Origin: Limnobacter olei
GTDB lineage: Bacteria; Pseudomonadota; Gammaproteobacteria; Burkholderiales; Burkholderiaceae_B
Length of the DNA: 64,000 bases
Direction of reading: 5' to 3'
Assembly: GCF_029087225.1 (NCBI RefSeq)
Contig: NZ_JARFJD010000013.1
Location: 1 to 64,000, forward strand
Shown here: piece by piece, positions 1 through 9,671 of the stretch
Layout of the letters: every line of letters begins with the position of its first letter
Position numbering within the stretch: the first letter of the stretch is position 1
Notes under the pieces: generated by a model
Seen by the model: only the letters and a program-made list of their open reading frames with translations
Told to the model about the DNA's origin: nothing
The model's database searches: none
Position numbers and translations under genes: made by a program

Positions 1-145
1 CCAGGAACCGATGCGAAGATGCTTAAGCGTTTCGCATGCCGCAAGCCAGAGGCATCAAGCCGGATTGAGAAGTATTGCTGAGGCAAGGTGGTGTAGCACC
101 GAAACCGCAAAGATCACTAGCCGCAAGCCAAATCAAACGGCTGGC
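1..145. other. Intergenic edge region downstream of dnaJ
   Basis: No gene is supported here. An inverted repeat has 7-bp arms (ATGCGAA at 11-17 and TTCGCAT at 31-37) around a GCTTAAGC palindrome at 21-28. A second weak hairpin (AGCCG 119-123, CGGCT 138-142) lies just past the dnaJ stop but has no T-tract, so it is not a convincing intrinsic terminator. The first repeat may belong to a gene to the left of the window. Confidence 0.35.
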
Positions 146-1273
146 TTAGCCGAAAAAGTCCTTTACCTTGTCCATCCAGCCCTTAGCCCTTGGTGAGTGC
201 TTGTCACCATCGGCTGTACAAGACTGCTCAAACTCCTTGAGCAGTTCTTTTTGACGCTCAGACAAACGCACCGGTGTTTCCACCACAATGTGGCAGAACA
301 AATCACCCGGGTAGGATGAACGCACACCCTTGATGCCCTTGCCACGCAAACGGAATGTTTTACCTGTTTGCGTACCTTCAGGAATATCAAATGACGCTTT
401 ACCTCCCAAAGTGGGCACCTCAATGGTGCCGCCCAACGCAGCAGCAGCAAATGAAACCGGCATCTCGCAATGCAAGTCATCACCATCACGCTGGAAAACT
501 GCATGCTCTTTCAGGTGTACTTCCACGTACAAATCACCAGCGGGGCCACCATTCACACCAGGCTCGCCCTTGCCACTCAAGCGAATGCGCATGCCATCGT
601 CGATACCGGCGGGCACCTTCACTTCCAGGGTTTTATTGGTCTTCTTGCGACCCAAACCTTCACAGTCGTGGCATGGGTGCGGAATCATCTTGCCGGTGCC
701 ATGGCACTTCGGGCAGGTTTGCTGCACGCTGAAAAAACCCTGGGTCATGCGCACAGCACCCGATCCACCACAGGTAGAACAGGTTTCAGGCTTGGTGCCC
801 GGCTTGGCACCACTTCCAGAGCAAGTACCGCAGTTGTCCCACACCGGCACGCGGATTTGGGTATCAAAACCCTTGGCCGCCTGCTCCAGCGTAATTTCCA
901 TGTTGTATTTCAGGTCTGAACCACGGTACATCTGCGACTGGCGAGAAGCACCACCGCCTGCGCGGCCACCAAAAATATCACCAAAAATATCGCCGAAGGC
1001 ATCTGAGAAATCCGAGAAGCCACCTGCACCGCCGCCACCCATATTGGGGTCCACACCCGCATGGCCGTGTCTGTCATAGGCCGCACGTTTCTTGGGGTCA
1101 GTCAACATCTCATAGGCTTCTTTGGCCTCTTTGAACTTGGCCTCCGCATCCTTGCTGTCTGGGTTGCGGTCGGGGTGATACTTCATGGCCATTTTTCGAT
1201 AGGCTTTTTTCAGCTCATCGTCCGTGGCATTTTTTTGTACACCCAAAATCTCGTAGAAGTCCCGTTTTGCCAT
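146..1273 (-). CDS. dnaJ: Chaperone protein DnaJ (Hsp40)
   Basis: Co-chaperone that delivers unfolded clients to DnaK and stimulates its ATPase in the cytoplasm. The 375-residue product is full length for type I DnaJ. It has a J domain with HPD at residues 33-35, a Gly/Phe-rich stretch at about 73-110, and four CxxCxGxG-type zinc motifs with cysteines at 148/151, 165/168, 187/190 and 201/204, followed by the C-terminal substrate-binding domain. It lies 145 bp downstream of dnaK on the same strand. No separate heat-shock promoter is visible in that gap, so it is probably read from the dnaK promoter through an intergenic hairpin. Confidence 0.98.
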   Translation of the reverse strand: MAKRDFYEILGVQKNATDDELKKAYRKMAMKYHPDRNPDSKDAEAKFKEAKEAYEMLTDPKKRAAYDRHGHAGVDPNMGGGGAGGFSDFSDAFGDIFGDIFGGRAGGGASRQSQMYRGSDLKYNMEITLEQAAKGFDTQIRVPVWDNCGTCSGSGAKPGTKPETCSTCGGSGAVRMTQGFFSVQQTCPKCHGTGKMIPHPCHDCEGLGRKKTNKTLEVKVPAGIDDGMRIRLSGKGEPGVNGGPAGDLYVEVHLKEHAVFQRDGDDLHCEMPVSFAAAALGGTIEVPTLGGKASFDIPEGTQTGKTFRLRGKGIKGVRSSYPGDLFCHIVVETPVRLSERQKELLKEFEQSCTADGDKHSPRAKGWMDKVKDFFG

Positions 1274-1384
1274 GTCAGTCTCAATTCATGCAGCCGTTCG
1301 CGAAACACTGCTTTTATTCGTACAAAAAGGGCTTCACTGAAAAACCGCAACAGATGCAGCCAGCCAGTGTGCCCTTGGTTTTTG

Positions 1385-1410
1385 GCGAGGCACCCACAAA
1401 GGCGCCTCGC
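1385..1410 (-). other. Hairpin between dnaK and dnaJ
   Basis: Perfect 7-bp arms GCGAGGC (1385-1391) and GCCTCGC (1404-1410) enclose a 12-nt loop directly after the dnaK stop codon. There is no T-run on the minus-strand side, so it looks like an mRNA-stabilising or partial attenuation hairpin that could set the dnaK:dnaJ ratio rather than a full terminator. Confidence 0.5.
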
Positions 1411-1418
1411 TGCCAACA

Positions 1419-3371
1419 TTACTTGTCTTTCACTTCCTTGAAGTCTGCATCTACTACATCGTCAGCATCGTCTTTCTTGGAAGAGGCCTGCTGCTCAGCA
1501 CCACCTGGGTTTGCACCTGCCGCGGCTCCTTCTGCAGCTTGTTGGGCCTGCATGTCTGCGTACATCTTCTCGCCCAATTTCTGGGCTGACTCGGCCAATT
1601 CTTTGGTGCGTGCATCAATGGCGTCTTTGTCTTCGCCCTTGGCAGCTTCTTCCAAAGCCTTGCATGCCGCTTCAATCTTTTCTTTTTCACCAGCTTCCAG
1701 TTTGTCGCCATACTCGCCCAGCGACTTGCGGGTGCTATGCACCAGTGCATCTGCCTGGTTCTTGGCCTCCGCCAACTCACGGCGCTTGGCGTCATCGGCC
1801 GCATTGGCCTCGGCATCTTTCACCATTTTCTGGATCTCATCTTCACTCAAACCAGAGTTGGCCTTAATCACAATCTTGTTCTCTTTGCCGGTGCCTTTGT
1901 CTTTTGCAGACACATGCAAAATACCGTTGGCATCAATGTCAAAGGTCACTTCAATCTGCGGCACGCCTCGTGGCGCGGGTGGAATACCTTCCAGGTTAAA
2001 TTCACCCAAACTCTTGTTGTCGTTGGCCATCTGGCGCTCACCCTGGAACACCTTGATGGTTACGGCAGGCTGGTTGTCATCCGCGGTTGAAAACACTTGG
2101 CTGAACTTGGTCGGGATGGTCGTGTTTTTCTCGATCATCTTGGTCATCACGCCGCCCATGGTTTCAATACCCAAAGACAACGGTGACACGTCCAGCAACA
2201 ACACGTCTTTGCGATCACCACTCAATACGGAACCCTGAATTGCGGCACCAGCAGCCACTGCTTCGTCGGGGTTCACGTCTTTGCGGGGCTCTTTGCCAAA
2301 GAAGTTTTTAACCGCTTCCTGTACTTTGGGCATGCGGGTCATACCGCCCACCAAAATGATGTCGTCAATTTGTGAAGTGGACACACCTGCATCCTTCAAG
2401 GCCATTTTCATGGGCTCAACGGTGCGGGCAATCAGGTCTTCAACCAGCGCTTCCAGCTTGGAGCGGCTCAGCTTGGTGGTCAGGTGCACGGGTGCGCCGT
2501 TGGCCATCGCAATGTAGGGCTCGTTGATTTCCGTTTGCTGCGAGGAAGACAATTCAATTTTCGCGCGCTCGGCTGCAGCCTTGATACGCTGCAAAGCGAT
2601 TGGGTCTTTCGACAAATCAACGCCATTGTTCTTTTTGAACTCGTCGATGATGTGGTCAATAATACGCTGGTCAAAATCTTCACCGCCCAGGAAAGTGTCA
2701 CCGTTTGTAGAGAGCACTTCAAACTGCTTCTCGCCGTCGATGTCGGCAATTTCAATGATCGACACGTCGAAGGTACCACCACCCAAGTCGTACACTGCAA
2801 TCTTGCGGTCGCCTTTTTCAGCCTTGTCCATACCAAAAGCCAAAGCGGCTGCGGTAGGTTCGTTAATAATGCGCTTTACGTCCAGGCCGGCAATACGGCC
2901 GGCGTCTTTCGTCGCCTGGCGCTGGCTGTCATTGAAATAAGCCGGCACTGTAATCACGGCCTCGGTTACTTCTTCGCCCAAGTAGTCTTCCGCAGTTTTT
3001 TTCATTTTGCGCAGCACTTCGGCCGACACCTGTGGGGGCGCCAGTTTTTGATCGCGCACGCTAACCCATGCGTCGCCGTTGTCAGCTTTCATGATAGAAA
3101 AAGGCATCATGTCGATGTCTTTCTGTACTTCGGCGTCTTCAAACTTGCGACCAATCAAACGCTTCACCGCATACAAGGTGTTTTTGGGGTTGGTCACGGC
3201 CTGGCGCTTGGCGGGTGCACCCACCAGAATTTCACCATCTTCCATGTAAGCGATGATGGAAGGGGTTGTACGCGCACCTTCCGAGTTTTCGATCACTTTG
3301 TAACCACCGCCTTCAAATACCGCAACGCAAGAATTGGTGGTACCCAAGTCAATGCCAATAATCTTTCCCAT
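1419..3371 (-). CDS. dnaK: Molecular chaperone DnaK (Hsp70)
   Basis: ATP-dependent Hsp70 that folds and protects cytoplasmic proteins with DnaJ and GrpE. The 650 residues cover the family's usual length. The nucleotide-binding domain starts with IDLGTTNS at residues 7-14 and contains the DLGGGTFD phosphate motif. The substrate-binding domain and helical lid follow, and the protein ends in an acidic tail (VVDADFKEV then KDK). The start ATG is preceded by GGAG. A near-consensus sigma-32 promoter lies at 3418-3445, so dnaK-dnaJ can be induced independently of grpE, which has its own promoter. Confidence 0.99.
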   Translation of the reverse strand: MGKIIGIDLGTTNSCVAVFEGGGYKVIENSEGARTTPSIIAYMEDGEILVGAPAKRQAVTNPKNTLYAVKRLIGRKFEDAEVQKDIDMMPFSIMKADNGDAWVSVRDQKLAPPQVSAEVLRKMKKTAEDYLGEEVTEAVITVPAYFNDSQRQATKDAGRIAGLDVKRIINEPTAAALAFGMDKAEKGDRKIAVYDLGGGTFDVSIIEIADIDGEKQFEVLSTNGDTFLGGEDFDQRIIDHIIDEFKKNNGVDLSKDPIALQRIKAAAERAKIELSSSQQTEINEPYIAMANGAPVHLTTKLSRSKLEALVEDLIARTVEPMKMALKDAGVSTSQIDDIILVGGMTRMPKVQEAVKNFFGKEPRKDVNPDEAVAAGAAIQGSVLSGDRKDVLLLDVSPLSLGIETMGGVMTKMIEKNTTIPTKFSQVFSTADDNQPAVTIKVFQGERQMANDNKSLGEFNLEGIPPAPRGVPQIEVTFDIDANGILHVSAKDKGTGKENKIVIKANSGLSEDEIQKMVKDAEANAADDAKRRELAEAKNQADALVHSTRKSLGEYGDKLEAGEKEKIEAACKALEEAAKGEDKDAIDARTKELAESAQKLGEKMYADMQAQQAAEGAAAGANPGGAEQQASSKKDDADDVVDADFKEVKDK

Positions 3372-3417
3372 GAATTTCTCCGTGATTTCTAAATTCAGTA
3401 ATATTCGGTTAAAGCTG

Positions 3418-3445
3418 ATATGGGGCTAAAGCCCTTCAGTTCAAG
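3418..3445 (-). promoter_or_regulatory. Sigma-32 heat-shock promoter of dnaK
   Basis: On the minus strand, -35 CTTGAA (3445-3440), a 14-bp spacer and -10 CCCCATAT (3425-3418) match the enterobacterial sigma-32 consensus (CTTGAA, CCCCATNT) at every defined position. The -10 lies about 47 bp before the dnaK start codon. The spacer holds a small inverted repeat (GGGCT 3423-3427, AGCCC 3430-3434), and CCCTT/AAGGG arms at 3432-3447 surround the -35. Confidence 0.88.
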
Positions 3446-3483
3446 GGGTTTTTCAACCCAGCTTCAAAAATTTATTGCGCTGC

Positions 3484-4083
3484 CTATTGTGCAACTGAGA
3501 CCAAAGCGGGTCGCAACACACGGTCATTAATCAAATAACCCTTTTGCAACACCGCCACCACATGGTTGGGCGCAACAGCGGGCTCAACGGAATTTCCCGG
3601 CACCATGGCCACCGCCTGGTGCTGATTGGGATTAAACTTTTCTCCCACGGGGTTAAGCACCATCACCCTGCCACGCTCAAATGCAGCTTCCAGTTGACGA
3701 AGGGTTGCAGCAACGCCGTCTTTCAATGCTTCCGGGGTCTGGTTTTCTACAGCCAGTGCCATTTCAAGACTGTCGCGAACGGGTACCAAGGATTCAGCAA
3801 ACGATTCAATCGCGTACTTGTGTGCCTTGGCCACGTCTTCTTGAGTGCGGCGGCGCAGGTTTTCCATGTCGGCAGCCAGGCGCAAATACACCTCTCGGGA
3901 TTTCTCCACCTCGTGGTGTGCATTTTCCAATGCTGCCTTCAGCACAGAGATTTCGTCTTGGGGCGCTTCTTGCTGAACAGCCTGTTCAGTCTCATTTTGG
4001 GTCTGCGCGCCTTGCTGCTGACCTTCTGGTGCCTGGGCAGACGTTTGTTCGTCCGTGGCCGGCTTTCCAGTGGGTTCTGACAT
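3484..4083 (-). CDS. grpE: Nucleotide exchange factor GrpE
   Basis: Cytoplasmic exchange factor that releases ADP from DnaK. I chose the ATG at 4083 because GGAGG (4095-4091) sits 7 nt upstream; an in-frame start 24 nt further up would place that ribosome site inside the gene. The resulting 199-residue product has a Gln/Glu/Thr-rich disordered N-terminus (about 1-45), a long coiled-coil dimerisation helix including the [13 protein letters not shown] segment, and the C-terminal beta domain with NPNQHQAV. It precedes dnaK by 112 bp and has its own sigma-32-type promoter. Confidence 0.97.
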   Translation of the reverse strand: MSEPTGKPATDEQTSAQAPEGQQQGAQTQNETEQAVQQEAPQDEISVLKAALENAHHEVEKSREVYLRLAADMENLRRRTQEDVAKAHKYAIESFAESLVPVRDSLEMALAVENQTPEALKDGVAATLRQLEAAFERGRVMVLNPVGEKFNPNQHQAVAMVPGNSVEPAVAPNHVVAVLQKGYLINDRVLRPALVSVAQ

Positions 4084-4111
4084 GTCTTTTCCTCCATTAA
4101 AATTCAAAAGA

Positions 4112-4135
4112 GGCGACAGGCCTTTACCGGTCGCC
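4112..4135 (-). other. grpE leader hairpin
   Basis: GGCGAC (4112-4117) and GTCGCC (4130-4135) can pair in the predicted grpE 5' leader, 28 nt above the start codon and about 17 nt above the GGAGG ribosome site. It could affect mRNA stability or temperature response. This is only a 6-bp stem. Confidence 0.35.
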
Positions 4136-4150
4136 CCTACTCTTGGCGGT

Positions 4151-4181
4151 AAATGAGGGCTTGAACGCGAAATTCAAGCCC
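4151..4181 (-). promoter_or_regulatory. Sigma-32 promoter of grpE inside a 9-7-9 inverted repeat
   Basis: On the minus strand, -35 CTTGAA (4178-4173), a 14-bp spacer and -10 CCTCATTT (4158-4151) differ from the sigma-32 consensus at one position. The promoter lies within a perfect inverted repeat: GGGCTTGAA (4157-4165), a 7-nt loop and TTCAAGCCC (4173-4181), whose arms cover the -35 and touch the -10. The repeat is not CIRCE (TTAGCACTC-N9-GAGTGCTAA). It may be an operator, or the hairpin may also serve as the end of the hemH transcript, although no T-run follows. Confidence 0.82.
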
Positions 4182-4226
4182 AAAAAGTAGAAATACGCAG
4201 AATTACGCTGAATTGTTGACAGAAAC

Positions 4227-5333
4227 TTATTGCGCGCCCATTTCAAGCGCCAATTTTCGACTCTCGGCAAGTTCCTGTGCCATGGATTCTTCGTAACCCA
4301 TGTCGACTGGCCAGCCCTGCATGTGCTGCGCGGTTATTTCGGACAGCATGGCCGCGGCCAGCTCGCTGTCATTCAGGCAGGCAATGTAATGAAACTCGCC
4401 TCCCCCCGCATGCTGAAAGTCTTCCCGGCCTTCCTGATTAATTTCCTCCAGCGTTTCAAGGCAATCGGCCATAAAACCTGGGCACATCACATCAATACGC
4501 TTGGTACCAACCTGCCCCAAGGCTTCCAGGGTTTTATCGGTGTATGGCTCCAGCCATTTGGCTTTGCCAAACCGGCTTTGGAACGTAACCCTGTAATTGC
4601 CCTTTTGAAGCCCCAGTTCCTCGCCCAGTAAGCGCGCAGTTTTGTAACACTCGCAATGGTAAGGGTCGCCCTTGAGCAAGGTCATTTCAGGCACACCGTG
4701 AAAACTGAACAACAGCACATCACCCTGATCAAAATTCGGGCGCCCATTGACTTGCCAGTGCTTACGCACGCTCTCAGCCAGGGCATGGATATAAGCCGGG
4801 TGATCGTGATAGTGCTTCACCAAACGTAATTCGGGAATGTTGCGCACCGGCTTGGCCCAGTCAAACACCGCATCAAACACCGACGCAGTAGTGGCCGCCG
4901 CATATTGAGGATACAGAGGAAACACCAGCACACGGTCATAACCATCTTTGCGAAGCTGATCCATTCGACTGGCCACGGAGGGGTTGCCATAACGCATCGC
5001 CAAATCAACACGAACATCCCAGCGCCGGGCCTTGAAAGCTTCGCTAAGCACCTTGACCTGCCTTTTACCAATCGCCAATAGAGGCGAGCCCTCGTCAGTC
5101 CACACCGTGGCGTACTTGGCTGCGGATTTTTTGGGGCGAATCTGCAAAATAATGCAGTTCAAAATGATCCACCACACCAGCTTGGGAATTTCAACCACAC
5201 GTGGGTCAGACAAAAATTCCTTCAAATAACGCCGAAGCGATGGTGTATCTGCATTGTCTGGAGTGCCAAGGTTAACGAGTAAAACCGCGGTTTTCTGGGG
5301 CGTGCCGTGACGAAATGGAGCTTCGGTGCGCAT
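4227..5333 (-). CDS. hemH: Ferrochelatase
   Basis: Inserts ferrous iron into protoporphyrin IX, the last step of protoheme synthesis, in the cytoplasm or at the inner membrane. The 368 residues are standard length. Seen directly: the N-terminal VLLVNLGTPD motif, the catalytic-His segment FSFHGVP, and the CPGF..DCLETLEEI motif near the C-terminus with the conserved glutamates. The start ATG has AGGTAG about 8 nt upstream. It lies between hrcA and grpE, so heme synthesis is embedded in the heat-shock block. It may be co-transcribed with hrcA, 65 bp upstream. Confidence 0.98.
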   Translation of the reverse strand: MRTEAPFRHGTPQKTAVLLVNLGTPDNADTPSLRRYLKEFLSDPRVVEIPKLVWWIILNCIILQIRPKKSAAKYATVWTDEGSPLLAIGKRQVKVLSEAFKARRWDVRVDLAMRYGNPSVASRMDQLRKDGYDRVLVFPLYPQYAAATTASVFDAVFDWAKPVRNIPELRLVKHYHDHPAYIHALAESVRKHWQVNGRPNFDQGDVLLFSFHGVPEMTLLKGDPYHCECYKTARLLGEELGLQKGNYRVTFQSRFGKAKWLEPYTDKTLEALGQVGTKRIDVMCPGFMADCLETLEEINQEGREDFQHAGGGEFHYIACLNDSELAAAMLSEITAQHMQGWPVDMGYEESMAQELAESRKLALEMGAQ

Positions 5334-5398
5334 GGATACTACCTAATGAACATCAAGGCTGAAAGTATACCCAAAGCTGACTGCCGGGGTGGCTCACC

Positions 5399-6418
5399 CT
5401 ACTCCGGATCCGACAAAGCCGAAGAAACCAGCTTCGATGTGATATCCACAATCGGAATCAACCGCTCGTAGGCCATGCGTGTAGGGCCAATCACGCCCAG
5501 AGTGCCAACCACCTCACCGTTCACATGGTAAGGCGCCGAGATCACGCTCATCTCCTCCATGGGCACCAGGCTAGAATCACCACCGATGAAAATTTGCACA
5601 CCTTCGGCCCTGTTGGAGCTTTCAAGCAGGCGCAACAACGCAGTGCGTTGTTCAAACACACCGAACATTTTTTTCAGGCGCTCCATGTCCGTCGACAAAT
5701 CCGATACATCCAGCAGCTTTCGCTCTCCCGACAGCAACACACCATCGGCCTGGCTTTCCTCAGATTCTGTACCCGCATTCACGGCAGCTTGCATCAATTT
5801 GCTAATATCCTGGCTAATTTGGTGGAGCTCTTCCGACAACCTCTGTTTGGCCTGCTGAAAACTCAAACCTGCAAAATGCTGGTTGAAGAAATTCGCCGCC
5901 ATGGTCAATTCGCTTTGTGTGTAAGGCTTCTCGACAATCAATATTCTGTTTTGCACATCACCATCGGGTGTCACGATAATCAGCAACACCTTTCTATCCG
6001 ACAAACTTAAAAATTCCACGTGTCGAAACAAAGCCGCCTTTTTCGGCGCTGTAATCACCCCGGCAAAAGAGGACAAACTGGAAAGCAAGTTCACTGCCTT
6101 GTTTAAAACACGGTTAGGGTCCTCACGTAGAATTCCTCCGCTTAGGGCGGATTGCACATCGATTGCTAAAGGTTTTACGGTAAGCAGAGAGTCAACAAAC
6201 ATGCGGTACCCCTGAGGCGTGGGCACTCGACCCGCCGAAGTGTGGGGCGATACCACCAGGCGCAGTTCTTCAAGGTCAGCCATCACATTTCGAATAGTGG
6301 CCGGGCTTAAATCGAGCGTCGAATACTTGGACAAAGCCCTCGAACCCACCGGGTTGCCCTCTGTGATGTACCTTTCAACCAATGTTTTCAATATGGAACG
6401 GGCGCGTTCGTCTATCAT
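5399..6418 (-). CDS. hrcA: Heat-inducible transcription repressor HrcA
   Basis: DNA-binding repressor that normally recognises CIRCE elements before groESL and sometimes dnaK. I use the ATG at 6418 (MIDERARS), which matches the family N-terminus; an upstream in-frame TTG is less likely. The 339-residue protein has an N-terminal winged helix with the conserved [16 protein letters not shown] and [16 protein letters not shown] segments, then the GAF-like dimer domain, and ends with the VDITSKLVS segment. It is divergent from nadK (88 bp between starts). No CIRCE sequence was noticed in this window, so its targets probably lie elsewhere. Confidence 0.97.
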   Translation of the reverse strand: MIDERARSILKTLVERYITEGNPVGSRALSKYSTLDLSPATIRNVMADLEELRLVVSPHTSAGRVPTPQGYRMFVDSLLTVKPLAIDVQSALSGGILREDPNRVLNKAVNLLSSLSSFAGVITAPKKAALFRHVEFLSLSDRKVLLIIVTPDGDVQNRILIVEKPYTQSELTMAANFFNQHFAGLSFQQAKQRLSEELHQISQDISKLMQAAVNAGTESEESQADGVLLSGERKLLDVSDLSTDMERLKKMFGVFEQRTALLRLLESSNRAEGVQIFIGGDSSLVPMEEMSVISAPYHVNGEVVGTLGVIGPTRMAYERLIPIVDITSKLVSSALSDPE

Positions 6419-6506
6419 CAATGTCACTTCAAATGCGTGTTGCGATACGATTGGGCTTAGGATTAACACCAAGGCTTCACTTTACGACAAAAACAGGGAA
6501 TCAAGA

Positions 6507-7460
6507 ATGCCGAAACAGAAAGGGATGTGCATTGCTGTGTTTGCCAAACATGGCGCCTCCCCAAAACAGGCCATTTGGCGAAGTGTGGTTGACCTACTGG
6601 CCGCCAACGCCTTCCATGTGCTGGTGTGCGATTCCATGTTGAGCAGCGGTTCTTCGAGAAAATCAAAACCTGAATGTGATGAAGCCAACTTTGAATTTGC
6701 CAATTTGGCCCTGATCAAAAAAAAGGCGAAAATTGCGGTCATCATTGGTGGCGACGGCACTTTTCTGGGCACAGCCCGAGAATTAGCCGACTGCAACATT
6801 CCCTTGATCGGCATTAATCAGGGCCGCCTGGGATTTCTCACCGACATTCGCTTGGACGACATCAACCCGACCTTGATTGATACAATTAAAGGCCAATCGG
6901 TATCAGAATCCCGTGCCTACTTGCAAGGTCAAATCATGCGTGAAGGCAAAGTGGTACAGAATCACATTGCCTTAAATGACATCGTGATCAGCCGCGGTAT
7001 CGTGGGCGGCATGGTTGAACTGCGTGTAGAAGTTGATGGTACATTTATGTACGACCTGCGTGCGGACGGCCTGATTGTGTCAACCCCCACGGGATCAACA
7101 GCCTACGCGCTTTCTGCCGATGGGCCAATTCTGCACCCAAGCCTTGCAGGCCTTTTGATTGTGCCTGTTGCGCCCCATGCGTTGACCAACCGGCCAATCG
7201 CCCTGCCCCAACACAGCACAATTGATATTTTTGTAACTGGCGGCAAGCAGACCGGCGTGCACTTTGACATGCAGTTCAATGGCCGCGCCAAAGTGGGTGA
7301 TCAAATACGGATCAAGGTGTCACCACACCCTATCCAGCTTTTGCACCCGGCACGATATGATTACTTCGCCATGTTAAGGCAAAAATTGCACTGGAGTGCA
7401 AGCCCCACGGAAGCCCCCCACAAAACTCGAGGACTCAGAGACAGCGGCCATGCTAAGTAG
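6507..7460 (+). CDS. nadK: NAD kinase
   Basis: Phosphorylates NAD+ to NADP+ in the cytoplasm. The ATG at 6507 gives 317 residues, normal for the family; AGGGA lies about 8 nt upstream. The GGDG phosphate-binding motif is at residues 81-84, the conserved ND pair at 157-158, and the GLI..TPTGSTAY substrate motif at about 188-200. The last 11 nt overlap the start of recN, so the two genes are translationally coupled. Confidence 0.97.
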   Translation: MPKQKGMCIAVFAKHGASPKQAIWRSVVDLLAANAFHVLVCDSMLSSGSSRKSKPECDEANFEFANLALIKKKAKIAVIIGGDGTFLGTARELADCNIPLIGINQGRLGFLTDIRLDDINPTLIDTIKGQSVSESRAYLQGQIMREGKVVQNHIALNDIVISRGIVGGMVELRVEVDGTFMYDLRADGLIVSTPTGSTAYALSADGPILHPSLAGLLIVPVAPHALTNRPIALPQHSTIDIFVTGGKQTGVHFDMQFNGRAKVGDQIRIKVSPHPIQLLHPARYDYFAMLRQKLHWSASPTEAPHKTRGLRDSGHAK

Positions 7461-9105
7461 TTTGACCATTCAAGATTTCGTTATTGTCGATAAACTCGAT
7501 TTGCATTTCGCCCCAGGCATGTCGGTGTTGTCCGGAGAAACTGGCGCGGGCAAGTCCATTTTGATTGATGCGCTGTCGCTGTGCTTGGGCGCGCGAGCCG
7601 ATGCATCGCAAGTTCGGGAAGGTTGCGAACGCGCCAATATCACAGCGGTATTCGAGTTGAACCCTGCGGCCAAAGCCATTCTCGATGAACAATCTATTGA
7701 CTGCAGCGAGGGCGAAATGCACCTTCGCCGGGCCATTGAATCGAATGGCAGGTCAAAAGCCTACATCAACGGGACGCCGGTGCCTGCCAGCACGCTAAAA
7801 GAATTGTCTGAAACATTGATCGACATTCACGGGCAACACGCGTTTCAAACGCTTGCAAAGCCTGGGGAGCAACTGCGCTTGCTGGACGACTTCGGCCAAC
7901 ACGGCGACCTTGTCCAGGCCACTACCCAAATTTACTCCCGATTGAAAAATGCGGAAAAATCCCTGAAACAGGCCCAAAGCAGCCAGGAAGACCGGGCAGC
8001 GCGCCTTGAAAATTTGCAATGGAAACTGGACTCACTGAGCAAAGTGGCACCGAAGGCTGGCGAATGGGAAACCCTGAGCGGCGACTTCGACCGCTTAAGC
8101 CATGGCGCAGAATTGATCGAGGGCACGCAACACGCAAGTGATGTGCTATCGCAAAATGAAAATGCCCTGCTTGACCAACTTACCCAGGTCATTGAAAAGC
8201 TTAGCCACTTAAGTACCCGGGACCCAGCGCTTGAAGGCGTGGTCAAAACACTGTCTGAGGGCGAAATATTAATTCGGGAAGCCAGCTACGATTTGGGCAA
8301 TTACCTGAAACACAGCGACCTGGACCCAGACACACTGGCTGAAGTGGAAGCACGCATGTCGCTTTGGCATGAAACCGCCCGCAAACTGCGCATTCAGCCG
8401 GAAACACTGCACACGGAAATGGAAAGTGTACAAGCCGAAATCAAGGGGCTTGAGGAAGGTTTCGATATAGAAAAGCTGCAGAAGGAATTGGCCACCGCGC
8501 GGCAAGCCTATGAAACACAAGCCGATCTGCTTAGTACAGCGCGCAAAAAGGCTGCTCAGGCCTTGTCAAAACGCGTGACTGAATCCATGCAAACACTCAG
8601 CATGCAAGGTGGCGTGTTTGTAGTTGATGTGGCCAAAGGTGAACCCTCGATCAAAGGCAGCGACAACATTGAATTCCGAGTGGCTGGGCATCCGGGCGTT
8701 ACGCCCCAAGCCATTCAGAAAGTGGCCTCAGGTGGCGAACTTGCGCGTATCAGCCTGGCGATTACCGTGAATACCGTTGAAAGTACGCCTGTACCCACCC
8801 TGATTTTCGATGAGGTGGACAGCGGCATTGGTGGCGCTGTTGCTGAAACTGTAGGGCGATACCTCCGCCTATTGGCCGCAAAAAAACAAGTGTTATGCGT
8901 AACCCACCTACCTCAAGTAGCAGCACAGGGTCACAACCATTTTCAAGTCAGCAAAGACATTTCTGCACAAACGACACGCTCAAAGATTGTGCAATTGGAG
9001 GCCAAAGCCCGGGTGGAAGAAATCGCAAGAATGCTGGGCGGTCAAGTGATCACCGAGGCCACGCGCACTGCTGCGCATGAAATGATTGCCTCGGCCAATG
9101 GTTGA
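7450..9105 (+). CDS. recN: DNA repair protein RecN
   Basis: SMC-like ATPase for recombinational repair of double-strand breaks, acting on the nucleoid. The ATG at 7450 begins MLSSLTIQDFVIVD, as in other RecN proteins; 551 residues. Walker A GETGAGKS is at residues 29-36, a long central coiled coil occupies roughly 160-390, the ABC signature is ASGGELARISLA, and Walker B is TLIFDEVDSGIGG. It overlaps nadK by 11 nt and converges on fur with a 33-bp gap without a clear terminator. Confidence 0.98.
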   Translation: MLSSLTIQDFVIVDKLDLHFAPGMSVLSGETGAGKSILIDALSLCLGARADASQVREGCERANITAVFELNPAAKAILDEQSIDCSEGEMHLRRAIESNGRSKAYINGTPVPASTLKELSETLIDIHGQHAFQTLAKPGEQLRLLDDFGQHGDLVQATTQIYSRLKNAEKSLKQAQSSQEDRAARLENLQWKLDSLSKVAPKAGEWETLSGDFDRLSHGAELIEGTQHASDVLSQNENALLDQLTQVIEKLSHLSTRDPALEGVVKTLSEGEILIREASYDLGNYLKHSDLDPDTLAEVEARMSLWHETARKLRIQPETLHTEMESVQAEIKGLEEGFDIEKLQKELATARQAYETQADLLSTARKKAAQALSKRVTESMQTLSMQGGVFVVDVAKGEPSIKGSDNIEFRVAGHPGVTPQAIQKVASGGELARISLAITVNTVESTPVPTLIFDEVDSGIGGAVAETVGRYLRLLAAKKQVLCVTHLPQVAAQGHNHFQVSKDISAQTTRSKIVQLEAKARVEEIARMLGGQVITEATRTAAHEMIASANG

Positions 9106-9138
9106 CTTCACTGTCGGGTGCGCTTTACCAAAGCCTGA

Positions 9139-9567
9139 TTATTTGCGCCTGTTTTCGCAGTCTTTTTTGGTACATGAACCGTAAAGAGAAAGTGCATGAT
9201 CGTGAAGTTCAAACCCACGGTCTTTGGCAATCATCTTTTGGCGACGCTCAATTTCCTCGTCAAAAAACTCCACTACTTTGCCGCACTGCACGCACACCAA
9301 ATGGTCGTGGTGAGCGCCTTCATTCAACTCAAACACCGATTTGCCCGTCTCAAAGTGCTGGCGAGCCAGTAAACCGGCTTGTTCAAATTGCGTTAAAACC
9401 CGGTAAACCGTGGCCAGACCGATGTCCAGGTCTTCTTGCAGCAGCAGTTTGTAAACGTCTTCAGCACTCAGGTGACGATGTTGCCCGCTCTGGAACAATT
9501 CCAGAATTTTCATTCGTGGCAGCGTTGCCTTTAAACCAATGCTTTTGAGATCCGTTGCTGTAGTCAT
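9139..9567 (-). CDS. fur: Ferric uptake regulator Fur
   Basis: Iron-responsive repressor that binds Fur boxes with Fe(II). The start at 9567 ([13 protein letters not shown]) gives a typical 142-residue protein; a much longer upstream extension is not Fur-like. It has the N-terminal winged helix (about 1-80), the metal-site HHDH at 86-89, and structural-zinc cysteines in C92xxC95 and C132/C137. It is divergent from bamE, the common fur/omlA arrangement, with promoters sharing 104 bp. No clear Fur box was found there. Confidence 0.97.
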   Translation of the reverse strand: MTTATDLKSIGLKATLPRMKILELFQSGQHRHLSAEDVYKLLLQEDLDIGLATVYRVLTQFEQAGLLARQHFETGKSVFELNEGAHHDHLVCVQCGKVVEFFDEEIERRQKMIAKDRGFELHDHALSLYGSCTKKDCENRRK

Positions 9568-9671
9568 GAGTTTGGTACCATTCTGAGGCTTAATCGAGTT
9601 CAAGTAGCTTATGATAACGCCTTTGCAGGACATGTTAGCGCACCGAATAAGGTACTCTGTTCCCACTTCAC

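Noticed and set aside
11-196. 61-codon plus-strand frame at the left edge
   Set aside because: Overlaps the dnaJ 3' end, has no ribosome site, and its product is compositionally unlike the neighbours.
9587-9615. TATGAT as a -10 box for bamE
   Set aside because: No acceptable -35 lies 16-18 bp upstream, so no promoter is called.
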